From positions 29,323,115 through 29,387,114 of the forward strand of contig JAJEKV010000002.1 of the NCBI GenBank assembly GCA_021234155.1: a stretch of 64,000 nucleotides of DNA. Direction: 5' to 3'. Below, one piece after another: positions 1 through 10,567 of this stretch. Each line of letters begins with the position of its first letter. The stretch's first letter is position 1. The notes below the pieces were generated by a model, which was not told where the DNA came from, searched no databases, and saw only the letters and a list, made by a program, of their open reading frames with translations. The position numbers were made by a program, and so were the translations under genes. Source of the stretch: Isoetes taiwanensis (lineage: Eukaryota > Streptophyta > Lycopodiopsida > Isoetales > Isoetaceae).

Positions 1-2596
1 TGGTTTCCACATATCTCATTTGTATGAGATTCTTCTCTGCTAAATCTCGTATGAAGTGCATACTTAGTTCAATGTGCTTGGTTCTGTCATGGAATACTGG
101 ATTTTTTACAATTGCAATGCAACTCTGACTGTCAGTCCATATTTCTGTAGGATCTTTTTGCATACATCCTAACTCATCCAACAATCTTCTTAACCAAACT
201 AATTCTCTGGCAAAAGGAGGATGATGCGGCATATTACGCTTCAAATGAACTCATTGCCACCATTGCTTGTTTCTTGCACCTCCGTGTTATGACACCTCCT
301 CCTAAATATATAGCATAGCCAGTAGATTTCCTTGTATGCGAGATCTCCTCCCAATCTGCATCACTATAACAAGTCATAGTTAGGTTTTCTGAATCAAAAC
401 ATATACCATGAGTTTGTGTTCCCTTTAGATATTTGAGAACTCGCTTGGCTGCCTCCCAATGTTCTTTTGTAGCATCATGATTCCTTCTGCTCAAGATGTT
501 TACAGCATAGGCAATGTCAGGTCGTGTACTATTTGCCAAAAAGAGTAGGCACCCAATCAACGCTCTATATGGTACATTTTCCATTTTATTTTCTTCATCA
601 TTTGAGACGTTGTGAACATCGGTCGACCTATGCCCCCGTTGTCATTGGAATTTTGGATGGCTTTGCCTCAACCAGCTTGAACCTTTTGAGCATATTTTCT
701 ATATGTGTTCTTTGATGCAATTTTATCCATTTCGCTTCCTATCCCCGATAACCTCAATTCCAAGAAACTTTCTCAGTTCACCCGGATCGACATTTGAAAC
801 CTTGACTTTAAAATGCTTTTTGCACCTGTTGAGGATTTTCAAAGAATTTGCAATCATGATACAATCATCCACATATAAGGCTATCATGCAATATTCTCCA
901 TCTTCTTCAAATCTATAGAGATTTCCATCATTATGCAACTTTTCAAAGCCCTGTTCTTGTAAGAAACCATTTATACATAGGTACCATTCTCTTGGTGACT
1001 CAAGTTTCAGCCCATAGACGCCCTATTGAGTTTCCGGACCATATCCTTGCCATGTGAATATCCCGGAGCTTGCTTCATATAAGCCTCGGATCCTCAAGTG
1101 TGGCATTTAAGAATCTGTTTTCACATCCATGTGATGCAGCTCTAAATTTAATGCATTTGCCATAGCAAGCAAAACTCTAATGCTCGTGAGCTTGACTATA
1201 GGAGAATAGGTTTCATCATAATCTCTTCCCTTTTTTGTGTGTAACCTTGAGCAACCGGTCTTGCCTTAAATTTCTTCTTTGCCATCGGGATTTACTTTTA
1301 CTTTGTACAACCACTTGCTTCCAATTACATTACGTTTGCTATCGGCCTTGACAAGGTCATAAGTTTTAGTTTCTTCAAAGGATTTGAGTTCATCATTCAT
1401 GGCAGCTATCCACTTATCTTTGTCCCGACTTTGTAGAGCATCTTCAAAGTTTTGTGGAATGATTTCATCTTCTAAAATAGCCATAATCTTTCTGGCTCAA
1501 ATGTAACGTGTCTCCTACTTTTCCCCGACTCATCTACGCCATATAATTTTCCCCAGCTCTAGTTTAGCTTCTTCTACTAATTTTTCTGCCCTTTGAGTTT
1601 TCCTTTTCTTTTTTTTTTTCATATGATGACCAATTGACTCGACCTTACATGCGCACTTCCGAGTCTCCATTTCGATTTGCATTGTTGGACTCTCCATTTC
1701 TGGCGTACTCAAGTCCTGCTTTTCTTCTTCATAATCATCTGCATCATCCCCGAATCAAACATAGGCATCTCTCGGTCTTGTTGTGACAATTTTGGTTCCC
1801 TTTTGTATCTATCTTTATAAAGTATGTGCTCATTAAATAAGACATCTCTGTGACTAATACAGTCTTTGATTCCGGGACATATATTCTATATCCTTTAGAA
1901 TGCTCATCATAGCCTACAAGAAATCCAACTTCAGCCTTGTTGTCTAATTTCTTTCTCAATTCAAGAGGAACATGTGCATAAACTAAACATCCAAATGCTT
2001 TTAGCTTCTCATAGTTTATATTTTTATCCGGATTCCATATAGCATCCGGGATGTTTCCCTTTAAACTTCTTTGTGGCAAACATGTTTTGTATTAACACAA
2101 AGGTTTTATAACGCCTCTTCCCAAAAGCTTGTTGGGCAGACCACTTCCTTTTATCATGGCTCGATCGCATCCATTAATGTCCCGTTCTTTCTTTCTCGAA
2201 ACTCCGTTTTGCCGAGGTGAGTATCTGCCCGTTAAGCGTCTCTTAATTCCAAAGGCGGCCACGAAATTGTTTAAATTGCTTTGCAAGATATTCACCTCCT
2301 CTATCCGATCTAATACATTTGAGTTTGAGATTGGTCTCTCTTTCCATTTCAGCCACATATTGTTTGAAAACACTCAATGCTTGAGATTTTCTTGTCAAAC
2401 AATATGTTCTACATTTTCTCGCTATAGTCATCTCGTGAACGTTATAAAGTATCTTTTATTGGTTACGCTTTGCACATTTAAGGGACCACATAAATCGGTA
2501 TGCACTAACTTCGAGAATTTGTTTGAGCCCTTGTTTTACTTTTTAGCAAATGGCAGCTGTTTAGTTTGCCCAAAAGCACATCCTTCACAAATAAAC
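1..2596 (-). pseudogene. Copia integrase / reverse transcriptase / RNase H remnant
   Basis: Fragments in different minus-strand frames retain the expected order. Integrase core pieces lie at 2431-2092 (IRSDRGGEYLA, then a degraded PRQNGVS block). The integrase C-terminal region is at 2079-1744 (LKAFGCLVYAHVP). The RT start is at 1484-1266 (GSKWLYKVKVNPDG), and the RT catalytic block at 938-723 has the YVDD box (ALYVDDCIM). RNase H is at 584-234 (YSDADWEE, then a degraded MSSFEA where MSSAEAEY is usual). Between pieces the frame changes many times. The remaining homology runs to base 1, where the HIDIRYHFIRE-like RNase H end is just being reached. Confidence 0.85.
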
Positions 2597-4120
2597 TCAT
2601 TTGACTTCTTTGTTATGATAATTTATGTACCCTTGCTTAAGCAACCATTTCAAATTTTTGCAATTTGTGTGTGCCAATCTTTTATGCCATAGATCTACAC
2701 TCTCTTCTTGAATTGTATTTATGCTATGATGCACAACACTATCCATCTCAAATAGATTGCCAACTCTTTTAGCAAAAAACTTCAATTCATTGTTCAGAAA
2801 TACATTACATTTGTCTCCTTCAAACACAACTCTATATCCCAAATCACAAAGCTGACTAACAGAAATTAAATTTCTGATTATGGCTGGGACACACAAAACA
2901 TCTTCTATATTCACAATATTGCCTTCAAGATCTTCTAACTGCAGCAAACCCCTTCCTTTTACTTCTTGAAGAGCTCCATTTCCAACTTGTATTTTTCTGG
3001 AGCTCGTAGTTGATATATTCTTCAAAAGCTCAGTAGATTGGACTACTGATCTTTCAGCTCCACTATCAACTATCAAATGATCAGATTCATTAGTGCCAAC
3101 ACTTTCATGCACAATAGCAAATTCAATATTTACCTCATCCTCGTCTATTTCCTCAGTAACCCCTTTTTCATTGATCTCCTGTTCTTGAGCAACATATGCT
3201 TTCTCATAGCCTCGACCTCTTCCTCTTGCTGATCTGCCCCTGCTAGATTCTCCTCTTCCTCTAGCTTTTCCAAAACTCTTTGGTGTTGGGCATTTTGATG
3301 CAGCGTGACCTCTTCCTCCACATGTATAGCAATTAAACTCTTTCTTAAGCTTAGGGCACTCATTCTTATAGTGTCCTGACTCATGACAGTTATAGCACAC
3401 AATCTTTTCCTTTCTCTTTACAATCAAAACTTCAGGAGTATCTTGATTTTGCCTTAAGATCTTCTTTTGTTCCCATTCAGTTCTTAAGGTAGTTTCAGCT
3501 TCTTCCCTAGACTTGCATGAATTCCTTATGAATAAGGCCAGAGTCTCATTGTCACCTATGGCTCTTGATATCTGTAGGACCTGACTTCTCTCTGAGATTT
3601 CAACTCCAGCCCCATGCAAATCTACTATTAAGTTATCAAACTTGTTAAAAAACTCTCCCACATCTTCATCCTCACTTAATTTTAAACCTCTTAATTCATT
3701 TTCAAGTAGGTCTATCTGAGAGGAAGTTTTTTCCTCATAATGTTTCAGCAGAAACTTCCACATGTCTCTAGGTCCAAGAGATCTAAGCTTAAGACGTATA
3801 GAGGGACTTACCTTGCATGAGATGATCCCTTGCGCTTCTTTGGCCTTAGCTTGCAGAGACTTCCCTCCTGTTGAGCCACTAACTCCACCTGCAGCATCAG
3901 CTGCTTTAGACTTCTCTGCTGTATCAGCTGCAGACTCTGCAGACTCAGCCCTGCTCAAAATCCCTGTTTGAGCACTCACAATCCCATCTGGATCTACCAG
4001 ACTCCAGAGGTCTTCAACCTCTAACACATATTTGATGGCATCCTTCCATACCTGGAACCCTGGTCCACCTTTATACACATCTATTGTGTTCAGCAAACTT
4101 GCAGCAAATCTACTAGACAT
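2597..4120 (-). CDS. Copia Gag-protease with GAG-pre-integrase segment
   Basis: A 507-residue open frame starts 6 bases after the primer-binding site. The N-terminal two thirds are a copia capsid (UBN2-like) region containing KFLLKHYEEKTSSQ and a helical segment. Two CCHC zinc knuckles follow at roughly residues 242-255 (CYNCHESGHYKNEC) and 262-275 (CYTCGGRGHAASKC), then an Arg/Gly-rich patch. The aspartic protease motif is DSGAERS near residue 354. The frame ends in the pre-integrase zinc-binding part (LWHKRLAHTNC) and stops before the integrase core. Gag packages the RNA and the protease matures the polyprotein inside the virus-like particle. Only the Gag half could still be made; the rest of pol is broken. 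Confidence 0.88.
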   Translation of the reverse strand: MSSRFAASLLNTIDVYKGGPGFQVWKDAIKYVLEVEDLWSLVDPDGIVSAQTGILSRAESAESAADTAEKSKAADAAGGVSGSTGGKSLQAKAKEAQGIISCKVSPSIRLKLRSLGPRDMWKFLLKHYEEKTSSQIDLLENELRGLKLSEDEDVGEFFNKFDNLIVDLHGAGVEISERSQVLQISRAIGDNETLALFIRNSCKSREEAETTLRTEWEQKKILRQNQDTPEVLIVKRKEKIVCYNCHESGHYKNECPKLKKEFNCYTCGGRGHAASKCPTPKSFGKARGRGESSRGRSARGRGRGYEKAYVAQEQEINEKGVTEEIDEDEVNIEFAIVHESVGTNESDHLIVDSGAERSVVQSTELLKNISTTSSRKIQVGNGALQEVKGRGLLQLEDLEGNIVNIEDVLCVPAIIRNLISVSQLCDLGYRVVFEGDKCNVFLNNELKFFAKRVGNLFEMDSVVHHSINTIQEESVDLWHKRLAHTNCKNLKWLLKQGYINYHNKEVK

Positions 4121-4125
4121 GTTGT

Positions 4126-4138
4126 GGCTCTGATACCA
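4126..4138 (-). other. Primer-binding site of copia element 1
   Basis: On the minus strand this reads TGGTATCAGAGCC, the complement of the 3' end of plant initiator-methionine tRNA. It sits one base inside the LTR end and 6 bases before the Gag start codon. Confidence 0.9.
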
Positions 4139-4139
4139 A

Positions 4140-4694
4140 TGATAAGATTTGAAGATAATATACTCAAGAAACTGATAAGATTGATGTCTAGCAAGATTTA
4201 CAACTTTATGATCTTAGTGAAAAGCCAAAAAGTGGTCACTAATTTTCACTTGATCAAGTACAAGTCAATAATCATCATACAATAATATAGCGCCCATAAT
4301 CTCCTCCTCTCTTGTAACACCCCTGCAAGTACACCCATCTGTGCATCACTCCAGCATTCCAATCTGGGTACATCCACTTGACAATTTGTGCATCCCCTTT
4401 ATATAGAAAGTTCTACAACTTGCCTAAAAATCCGGAGTAGATAGACTTGCTGACCTTAAATTTCGGCCCTAGTTGACTTTGACTTTGACTGGTCAACTCA
4501 AAACCCTAAGTGGCGGGCAGGGGGTAGGTGACGATTTCTAGCGAGCCTAGCAACACCCGGGTAGTACCTGCCCGCCACCTTTGACTTTGACCCGCCACCT
4601 TTGACTTTGACCTACTGCCACTGCTTCTCATAGGTCAGTATGCACATTCTAATCCACTGCCACTGCTTCTCATAGATTAGAATGTAATATCACA
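4140..4694 (-). repeat. 5' LTR of copia element 1 with promoter and U3 repeats
   Basis: The inner boundary is firm: on the minus strand the LTR ends in CTTATCA directly before the primer-binding site. A TATA box CTATATAAAG on the minus strand (4397-4406) is well placed to start transcription toward gag. Upstream of it, in U3, there are two tandem 20-bp copies (4571-4590 and 4591-4610) and two copies of a block containing CCACTGCTTCTCATAG (about 4611-4645 and 4653-4684), the usual look of LTR enhancer repeats. The outer boundary is uncertain. Confidence 0.6.
4397..4406 (-). promoter_or_regulatory. TATA box of copia LTR
   Basis: CTATATAAAG on the minus strand, about 260 bases upstream of the primer-binding site. 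This is the expected position and orientation for the U3/R boundary of this LTR. Confidence 0.5.
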
Positions 4695-4859
4695 TGTCAA
4701 AGCTCTCCCATTTACATGACTTATATGCTGAAACCTTCTTTCTTTTCCACGAAACTCATCTATCAACATTCTGCTTTTTTACTTAACTTTCTTGCTTGGA
4801 CCGTTGGATTGGTGACACGTGGCGCAGAACGGATGCCTATCTGTTGTCCACGTAATAGC

Positions 4860-4956
4860 AAAGTCCATTTATTGGACTTTCTGACGTGTCAACCTGCCTC
4901 CGCACTGCCGCGCCTCGGCAGGTTTCCACGTCAGGAAAGTCCAGTAAATGGACTTT
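4860..4956. repeat. Near-perfect 40-bp inverted repeat (hairpin)
   Basis: The left arm 4860-4898 pairs with the right arm 4917-4956 with only a few mismatches and one single-base bulge around an 18-bp loop. Each arm itself starts with the short palindrome AAAGTCCAnTnAnTGGACTTT. No target duplication was found, so it is either a small foldback element or a structured RNA/regulatory hairpin. Confidence 0.7.
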
Positions 4957-5002
4957 CCTATATACGTAGTGTTCTTCTTAGAGCTTGATCTAGTGTTCAT
5001 TC

Positions 5003-5075
5003 TTTGTGTCTGTGTTCAAACTGCCTTTGTGTTTGTGTCTGTGTCCAAATGTCTTTGTGTTTGTGTTCAAATGCT
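5003..5075 (+). repeat. Short tandem repeats (TTTGTGTCTGTG units)
   Basis: About two copies of a ~33-bp unit built from GTGTTTGTGTCTGTGTcCAAATG-like words. Frames through it look cysteine-rich only because of the repeat. Confidence 0.6.
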
Positions 5076-5739
5076 CCGGAAGGCATGTACTGGTGGAATA
5101 TGGAGAGCAGGGCAAGCAGTTTGAATCGAGATCAAACAGGGCTTGACAACAAAGCTTCTTGGCGAGGAAGATTCTTGGACATCTCTGTGTTCCAAAGCTG
5201 GGTCCAGCTCCTATGAACAACATCGATTTTGCCCCACCAGTATTTGCACAGGATCGACAGCCATGAAAGTATCGATTCCGGCAGCAGAGGGTTCAACACA
5301 GGTTTCGTGCACGCCATTAGGTTCAAAAAAAGGGAAAAAAAAAGCTTTTTTTTTTGCTTCAACCATGTGTTCGTTCCACACCATTGAAAGTAGCTTTTTA
5401 TTTTTTTTGTTAAACTTTTAATGGCCATCGATCTGGCACAACACTGGGAATATGCCGCAGATCAATGGCTCCGAATCAACGAAAGAATGAGACCCTTAAA
5501 GTAAAGATGTTCTAGCTAAGCTGAATATTGGATATGTATGTTTTTACAAATTTTTGTATTTAGTTATGCCCAAACATATGATATATACTTGTACCACAAG
5601 TAGTGGCTACCTATATTTGGGTGGTTCATGAGAATGTTAAGGCAAATCACCTTGCATAAGATCCTCCTTGCTGCAAAACTGTTGTCCCACACACAAAAGT
5701 GGTTACTGGTGATACCAATGAATCAATAGAAAGCAGTTT

Positions 5740-6368
5740 AGAAATGGGTTTGGGATAAGTCACTCCATCCCAAGTTATTAGTTTCATGGTGGTCGTCCAT
5801 CAGTGTGTGCGTCAGTTTTTGGTCCATAAGTTTCGTCCTCAGGTGCCTGCGACACGCCTTTTATGGCTCAGAGAGGTGAGACGATTGAGCATTGTTTCTT
5901 CAACATGCCAGACCAGCTTGATTGTAGCTTCAAAGTCTCTTCAATTACAATTTAAATAGTCAACAGGTCTTATTGTCATTGTACCCAAGTTCCTGGCTGG
6001 GACAATCTGACAAAGATGGATGTTTCATTTGGCTTCAACATGAATCATCTGATCAATCTGGAAAATAAACAATCTCTTCATTTTCAAGGGCAATTGATCC
6101 CCTAATGCTCAAGTGCTCATTGAATCTAAGGGATACATTATCCAGGCATATCTATCTTCAACAGTAAAAGACGAAGTGAAGGATCGTATTTGGGCTCATT
6201 ATCTTCAGATTAATACTTATGTATATCTCTCATTTAGATATTGTATGCCGCAAGGTGGCGGGTGATTTTGTTCTAATGGACAATTTCTCCACTGGGCTTT
6301 CAGTCCTACATCTATGTTTATAACTTTTTTTGATTGGATGAAGTTTCACTTCCTTCCAAAAAAAATAA
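5740..6368 (+). mobile_element. Old LINE 3' fragment (RT zinc-binding domain remnant)
   Basis: Around 5785-5920 the plus strand encodes broken pieces of the zf-RVT domain found at the C-terminus of plant L1 LINE ORF2, including RGETIEHCFFN and, in another frame, a basic block LVHKFRPQVPAT. An A-rich stretch ends the unit at about 6356-6368. The frame is interrupted throughout. Boundaries are approximate and no target duplication was seen. Confidence 0.4.
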
Positions 6369-6424
6369 AGTGCACATCGATTGTCATCAGACGGATAGCA
6401 CAACTAAGGCTAGATGAAATGCAT

Positions 6425-6432
6425 CTATTATA
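6425..6432. repeat. Left target-site duplication CTATTATA
   Basis: Exact match to 7469-7476 on the other side of the TIR element. Confidence 0.85.
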
Positions 6433-7468
6433 CGGTGCCTTTTTTGGCTCCCGAAATCGGGGTCTCGCGCGGACCAAAATCGCTTAAGCGAATTTGGGAA
6501 AATCACTTAAGCGATTTTCAAATTTGCGAAAATCGCTTAAGCGATTTTCAAAAAGGGGAAAGTGAAAATCGCTTAAGCGATTTCCGCTTTCCGTCGCCGG
6601 AAAATTGCCGGAAAATTGGATCACCTGGCCAGGTGATTTAAAAAAAAAAAGGCGAAAAGCGCTTGCGATTTTCGCCCGTTTTCTGTTGTCCTTTTCGACC
6701 TCTCTCTCCCTGCCACGTTGCCTCAGGTGTGCAGGTCTGACCCCCCCACTCGTGCCTCCGACATCGGGCCTGCAGCATCGTACACGTCACAACGGCCATG
6801 CTTTGCCGGAGTTCCCTTCCAGTTCCGCCATAGCCGAGCTTTGGATGCTTGTGGCTCCATCGGGGAAGTGGCGATGGCAATTTGGTAAGGATAAATGGAA
6901 TCGGCAGGCTCAGAGCTTCGATTCAAGCACCGTTTTGCTTGGGTTCAATGAAGATTTCTGGGATAGAATACACGCTCCAGCGATCAAACCGGAGATCCCA
7001 TCTCCAACATACTTTTACATTCTTTGAGTTTGGATACGTAATCCGGGGAAATGCTCTCGCAAGAGAGTAAGGGAAGTCTAATCCGTTGTTGAGTTTAAGT
7101 TTTTGCAGGAAAGGAAATCGAAAAATAGACAAGAAAGAAGTAGCGATCTGACTTCTCCTAATCGAACAGGAGTGAAGTAAAAGGAGCAATCGAAACTTGA
7201 GAACCAGAGCAGGGCAGTGTGTTCACAAACTCGATCGAAGCAAAGCTTTAGAGTATCGGTTTCCCCCTCTCTACGATCGAAACAAAGCTCTAGAGTATCA
7301 GTTTCCCCGTGCGCTCGGCCTTCGTGCGGCAGGCCCGTGCGGCATTTCCGGTTTCCGGCGGGGCCTTTTCAGGCGGGAAAATCGCTTAAGCGATTTTCAT
7401 CCCCAAAATCGCTTAAGCGATTTTCGGGCGCCGAAGACCCCGATTTCGGGAGCCAAAAAAGACCCCGT
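6433..7468. mobile_element. Non-autonomous TIR DNA transposon (hAT-like, 8-bp TSD) with palindromic subterminal repeats
   Basis: The left end (6433 onward) and the right end (to 7468) are inverted copies over about 33 bp around TTTTTTGGCTCCCGAAATCG. The element is flanked by CTATTATA at 6425-6432 and 7469-7476, an exact 8-bp duplication as made by hAT transposases. Just inside the termini lie perfect or near-perfect copies of the palindrome AAAATCGCTTAAGCGATTTT: four on the left (6476-6495, 6499-6518, 6529-6548, 6565-6583) and two on the right (7378-7397, 7405-7424). The interior has no recognisable transposase; frames up to 140 codons there match no family I know. It also holds a 47-bp-spaced direct repeat (about 7230-7263 and 7277-7309). 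Superfamily assignment rests on the 8-bp duplication only. Confidence 0.82.
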
Positions 7469-7476
7469 CTATTATA
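7469..7476. repeat. Right target-site duplication CTATTATA
   Basis: Exact match to 6425-6432. Confidence 0.85.
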
Positions 7477-7737
7477 GGTGCCACCTATTATTTTTCTAAA
7501 ATACATATGATCTCTTTTATTGGTCTACCTAAAGTTGATGTAGATTTTCTTGATTTTTATGTAGAGCTATCACGGTATTCTTAATAATGTCATGCACTTG
7601 ATGCATGCAAAATGTCATTGCAATGATCTTTTGACTTCCTTCAAATTTAGATCGTTTCTTTGATCGATTAATGTCCATTTTAATTCGACGATTTTTAGGA
7701 TTTTGTATGTATCATTTAGTTTTACTTCAAGAGTTTC

Positions 7738-7998
7738 CGGATGGTAAAAATGCTTTTCTTCTTTAGCATAATAAATGTGTTTTCAATTACAACTCTTGCT
7801 AATTTTGTTGTCTTAAGAAGCTAGCATATATTTACAATTGTACCAAAAAGCTTAGATCCTAGATAATTCCATAAAACAAATAATTATAGACTTGTCGGAT
7901 GTTAAAAATGCTCTTCTTCTTTAGCATAATAAATGTTTTGTCAATTACAATTAGACCTTTACTAATTCTCTTGATTTAAGAAGCTAGCATATCTCTAA
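7738..7998. repeat. Direct duplication, two ~100-bp copies
   Basis: Copy 1 at about 7738-7832 and copy 2 at about 7895-7998 share long runs such as CTTCTTTAGCATAATAAATG and TTAAGAAGCTAGCATAT. The spacer (7827-7890) has a diverged relative at 10478-10545, just downstream of the oxidoreductase gene. The family is unknown. Apart from this repeat I see nothing in 7500-8640. Confidence 0.65.
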
Positions 7999-8644
7999 CA
8001 TGTGATTGTAATGGGGTTGATAAGGGGGCAACTTTAAGCGTAGCTCATGTAAGATATTTTCTTACGTGTAAGCACTAAAATTTTAAAAGAATACAGGTTT
8101 TTATAGAAGCTGTCGAGGAGATTCTGGAGCGTCCCATTTCTTCTAGCGGTACCGATTAGAGATTCTAAAGGCTTTGATTATGGGTTCTGGTAAGATCTAC
8201 TGCATATAGAAAAGAAAAGTAGGCGCCAGTCTAACCAAAGCAGAAGTTGAAGTCCTTTCGTACTGTAAACAATCCCGACTCATTCAAAGATAGAACTGAT
8301 AGATTCATTTGCCTGTTGTATGGTTCAGCCAGGGGAACGAGATTTTTTTTACGAAAAATCAGGTAGGAAGGAAGAAACTGGCTCTGGAGCTGCAACACAA
8401 TTAAGTTGTAAATTCATATTCAATATAGTACATTTCGATCTGTTGTTCCTTATGGCCCCTCTACGCAGTTGATTTTCAAAAAAAGAAAATGATTGCTCAG
8501 CAACAAGATTTGAGAAAAAAAATGTGTGGTGTTTGTTCCGTGAATTTGGGCCAGATAACATGTGAAGCTTGATGGGCAAGATATAGATGTAAAGTCAACA
8601 TGTGTTTGGAGGAAAGCAAATCTCAGATCATGTAAATCAAGGTA

Positions 8645-8840
8645 AGGTTATCGCTCTGGCCGAGGCGAATAACCAAAAATGCGTGACCGAGATTGTACGT
8701 CCGAGGCCAGATATTTGCACGTAAGGCCACGTCCCGCTAGGGCCGAAGGCCGGGTCGAGGCCTTACGTGCAAATATCTGGCCGAGGACGTACAATCGAGG
8801 CCACACATTTTTGGTTATCAGCTGAGGCAAAGACCGTAAC
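8645..8840. mobile_element. Foldback / MITE-like inverted repeat
   Basis: Arms of about 60-75 bp (core 8667-8729 against 8760-8819) pair almost perfectly around a GC-rich loop of about 30 bp. The outer parts (GTTATCGCTCTGG against GTTACGGTCTTTG) are more diverged. No coding capacity. The structure fits a foldback element; no convincing target duplication was found. Confidence 0.7.
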
Positions 8841-8844
8841 AATC

Positions 8845-8952
8845 TTATCAGGCTGATAACTAATTATCTCCTAGTACTGATAACTAGTTATCACTCCTAG
8901 GAGTGATAAATTAATTATCGGACTCTCCCTTTACACTAGAGAGTCTGATAAG
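8845..8952. repeat. Cluster of short perfect palindromes
   Basis: In 108 bp there are GATAACTAGTTATC (8879-8892), ATCACTCCTAGGAGTGAT (8890-8907, perfect 18 bp), and a hairpin pairing 8915-8927 with 8939-8951. The whole block is bracketed by CTTATCAG on the left and CTGATAAG on the right, so it may be a miniature TIR element. It lies between the foldback and the microsatellite. Confidence 0.6.
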
Positions 8953-8970
8953 GAGATGAATCAATTTTCT

Positions 8971-9097
8971 ATAGAATAGAATAGAATAGAATAGAATAGA
9001 ATAGAATAGAATAGAATAGAATAGAATAGAATAGAATAGAATAGAATAGAATAGAATAGAATAGAATAGAATAGAATAGAATAGAATAGAATAGAAT
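8971..9097. repeat. (ATAGA)n pentanucleotide microsatellite, ~25 units
   Basis: 127 bases of uninterrupted ATAGA repeat. The same pentamer forms the 3' tails of LINEs elsewhere in the window (22868, 45534, 50371), but no LINE sequence adjoins this tract. Confidence 0.95.
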
Positions 9098-9146
9098 TGT
9101 TTTTATAGAGAGTTGCTATTGGAGTATTGGAATTTGTCAATATCTT

Positions 9147-9292
9147 CATATTTGTGGCCATACATGTGAAATACGTGGGGCCATTTGCCTCTTTTAAATA
9201 TGCTAAAGAAAAGCAACAAGATCATATTTGCGGCCATACATGTGAAATGCATGAGGCCATTTGCCTCTTCTAATTTTTCTAAAGGAAAGCAA
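9147..9292. repeat. ~76-bp tandem duplication
   Basis: Two adjacent copies (9147-9215, 9223-9292) sharing GGCCATACATGTGAAAT and GGCCATTTGCCTCTT, about 85-90 percent alike by eye. Confidence 0.75.
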
Positions 9293-9833
9293 ACTCAGTT
9301 CGCTATCATTTCCAAGGTTTACAGAGCATTCTTCAGTGAAGACGAAGAACTCAGAAGAACTTGATACAATGAGTACATTTCATTGCCATGTTTTCCATAC
9401 TAAAGTGCAGAACTTCAGATTGTCGTTTGTACTAGGAGGAAGTTGGGCATCTCTGATTGGCGCATGCACATGTTCTCTTTTTGTGGATCTTGAACTGATA
9501 AAAATGGGTTAAAAAACTTATGAAAAATTCCAAGATGGATAAGATAAGATGGAGAAGTACATGATACAATGGATAATTTTTTTAGTTGCCGTGTTTTGCA
9601 GCATTCTTACAAATCTCAAACTTAGTTTGATTGATAAAGAACATTAGCATAATAATGTTGATTACAATGTCATGATTGGAAGCTACTATATTGAAAAGGT
9701 GCTTTAAAATCCATGCTATAAATAAACTGGACCTAGAACACTACAAGGGGTTTAATGGCTCCCTCGAGGGGTTCTATAGAATGACTCCAGAGGTCAAGCA
9801 GCATATCAAACATAGTTACAAAATTATAAAATG

Positions 9834-10299
9834 CAACATGGATTCCCCAACTATTCCTATATGCTAAATACATGAATAAGAACATGGATTCTCCAAATAT
9901 TCCTACAAACTGAATACATGAATAAGAATAAGCAAAATATTGCTATACAATTGCTTACTCGCATAGACTGGTCAACAAAATTTAGACCCTTATTGGAAAA
10001 ATTATCTCGCTTAAAGGTCACCTCGAATTTCACTCAAAAGATGTTAATGATTAATTTTTACATAAATTGCATTCTTTTTAATCGTCAGCATGATACCCCA
10101 TATCATTTGAAAATGTAAGGCATTATATCCTACGTAGTTAAAGCCATATTCAATGTAGTTTCTATTTTCTTTTAATGTACAGACTAAATACCATAATATT
10201 GTGATGGAGAAAATAATAGATTCAACTGGGGAAGCCTAGACCTCCATCTTCAACGAACAAGCAAAGAAGCCTAGACCTCCATCCTCAACGAACAAGCAG
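9834..10299. repeat. Two small tandem duplications
   Basis: A ~48-bp unit is repeated at 9834-9926 (AACATGGATTC...AATACATGAATAAGAA). A ~35-bp unit is repeated at about 10231-10299 (GAAGCCTAGACCTCCATC). The sequence between is A/T-rich and non-coding as far as I can see. Confidence 0.7.
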
Positions 10300-10567
10300 A
10301 ACAGATATTTGGATATACTGCTGACGAATTATAGACGTTTCGAAGCACAATTCAGGCAGGTTATCAAAAAGAGTTACAAAAACCAATATAATCCTACTTG
10401 AGGTAATTGAAAAACTGTAACACACAAATTAAAAAAGCACAAAGCAGCGGCGACGCATGCCGCCACGACAAATTCTTGTATTTACAATTATAACAAAAAG
10501 CTTGGATCCTACATAGTTCTATGCAACAAATTATAGATTTTTTTTATAAGATCGTTATAATATGGCA

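Larger units (their letters stand above)
1..4694 (-). mobile_element. Ty1/copia LTR retrotransposon, decayed, 3' end outside window
   Basis: Read leftwards, the order is LTR, primer-binding site, gag, protease, integrase, reverse transcriptase and RNase H, which is the copia order. The 3' LTR and the last residues of RNase H lie beyond base 1. The gag-protease part is still one open frame, but everything downstream is broken by several frameshifts and stops, so the copy is dead. It is related to the younger copia element at 27780-33089: both Gag proteins start with a VYKGG-x-GFQVWK segment and carry two zinc knuckles. The outer boundary near 4694 is a guess from a terminal CA and the end of a repeat, because the partner LTR is not available for comparison. 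Confidence 0.9.

Noticed and set aside
2129-2692. 187-codon plus-strand frame
   Set aside because: Lies opposite the copia integrase remnant; no family similarity of its own.
6476-7424. CRISPR-like array from the repeated 20-bp palindromes
   Set aside because: Plant DNA, unequal spacers, palindromes confined to the two ends of a TIR element with an 8-bp target duplication.
8961-9161. Open frame made of repeated FYSIL-type residues on the minus strand
   Set aside because: It is the translation of the (ATAGA)n microsatellite.
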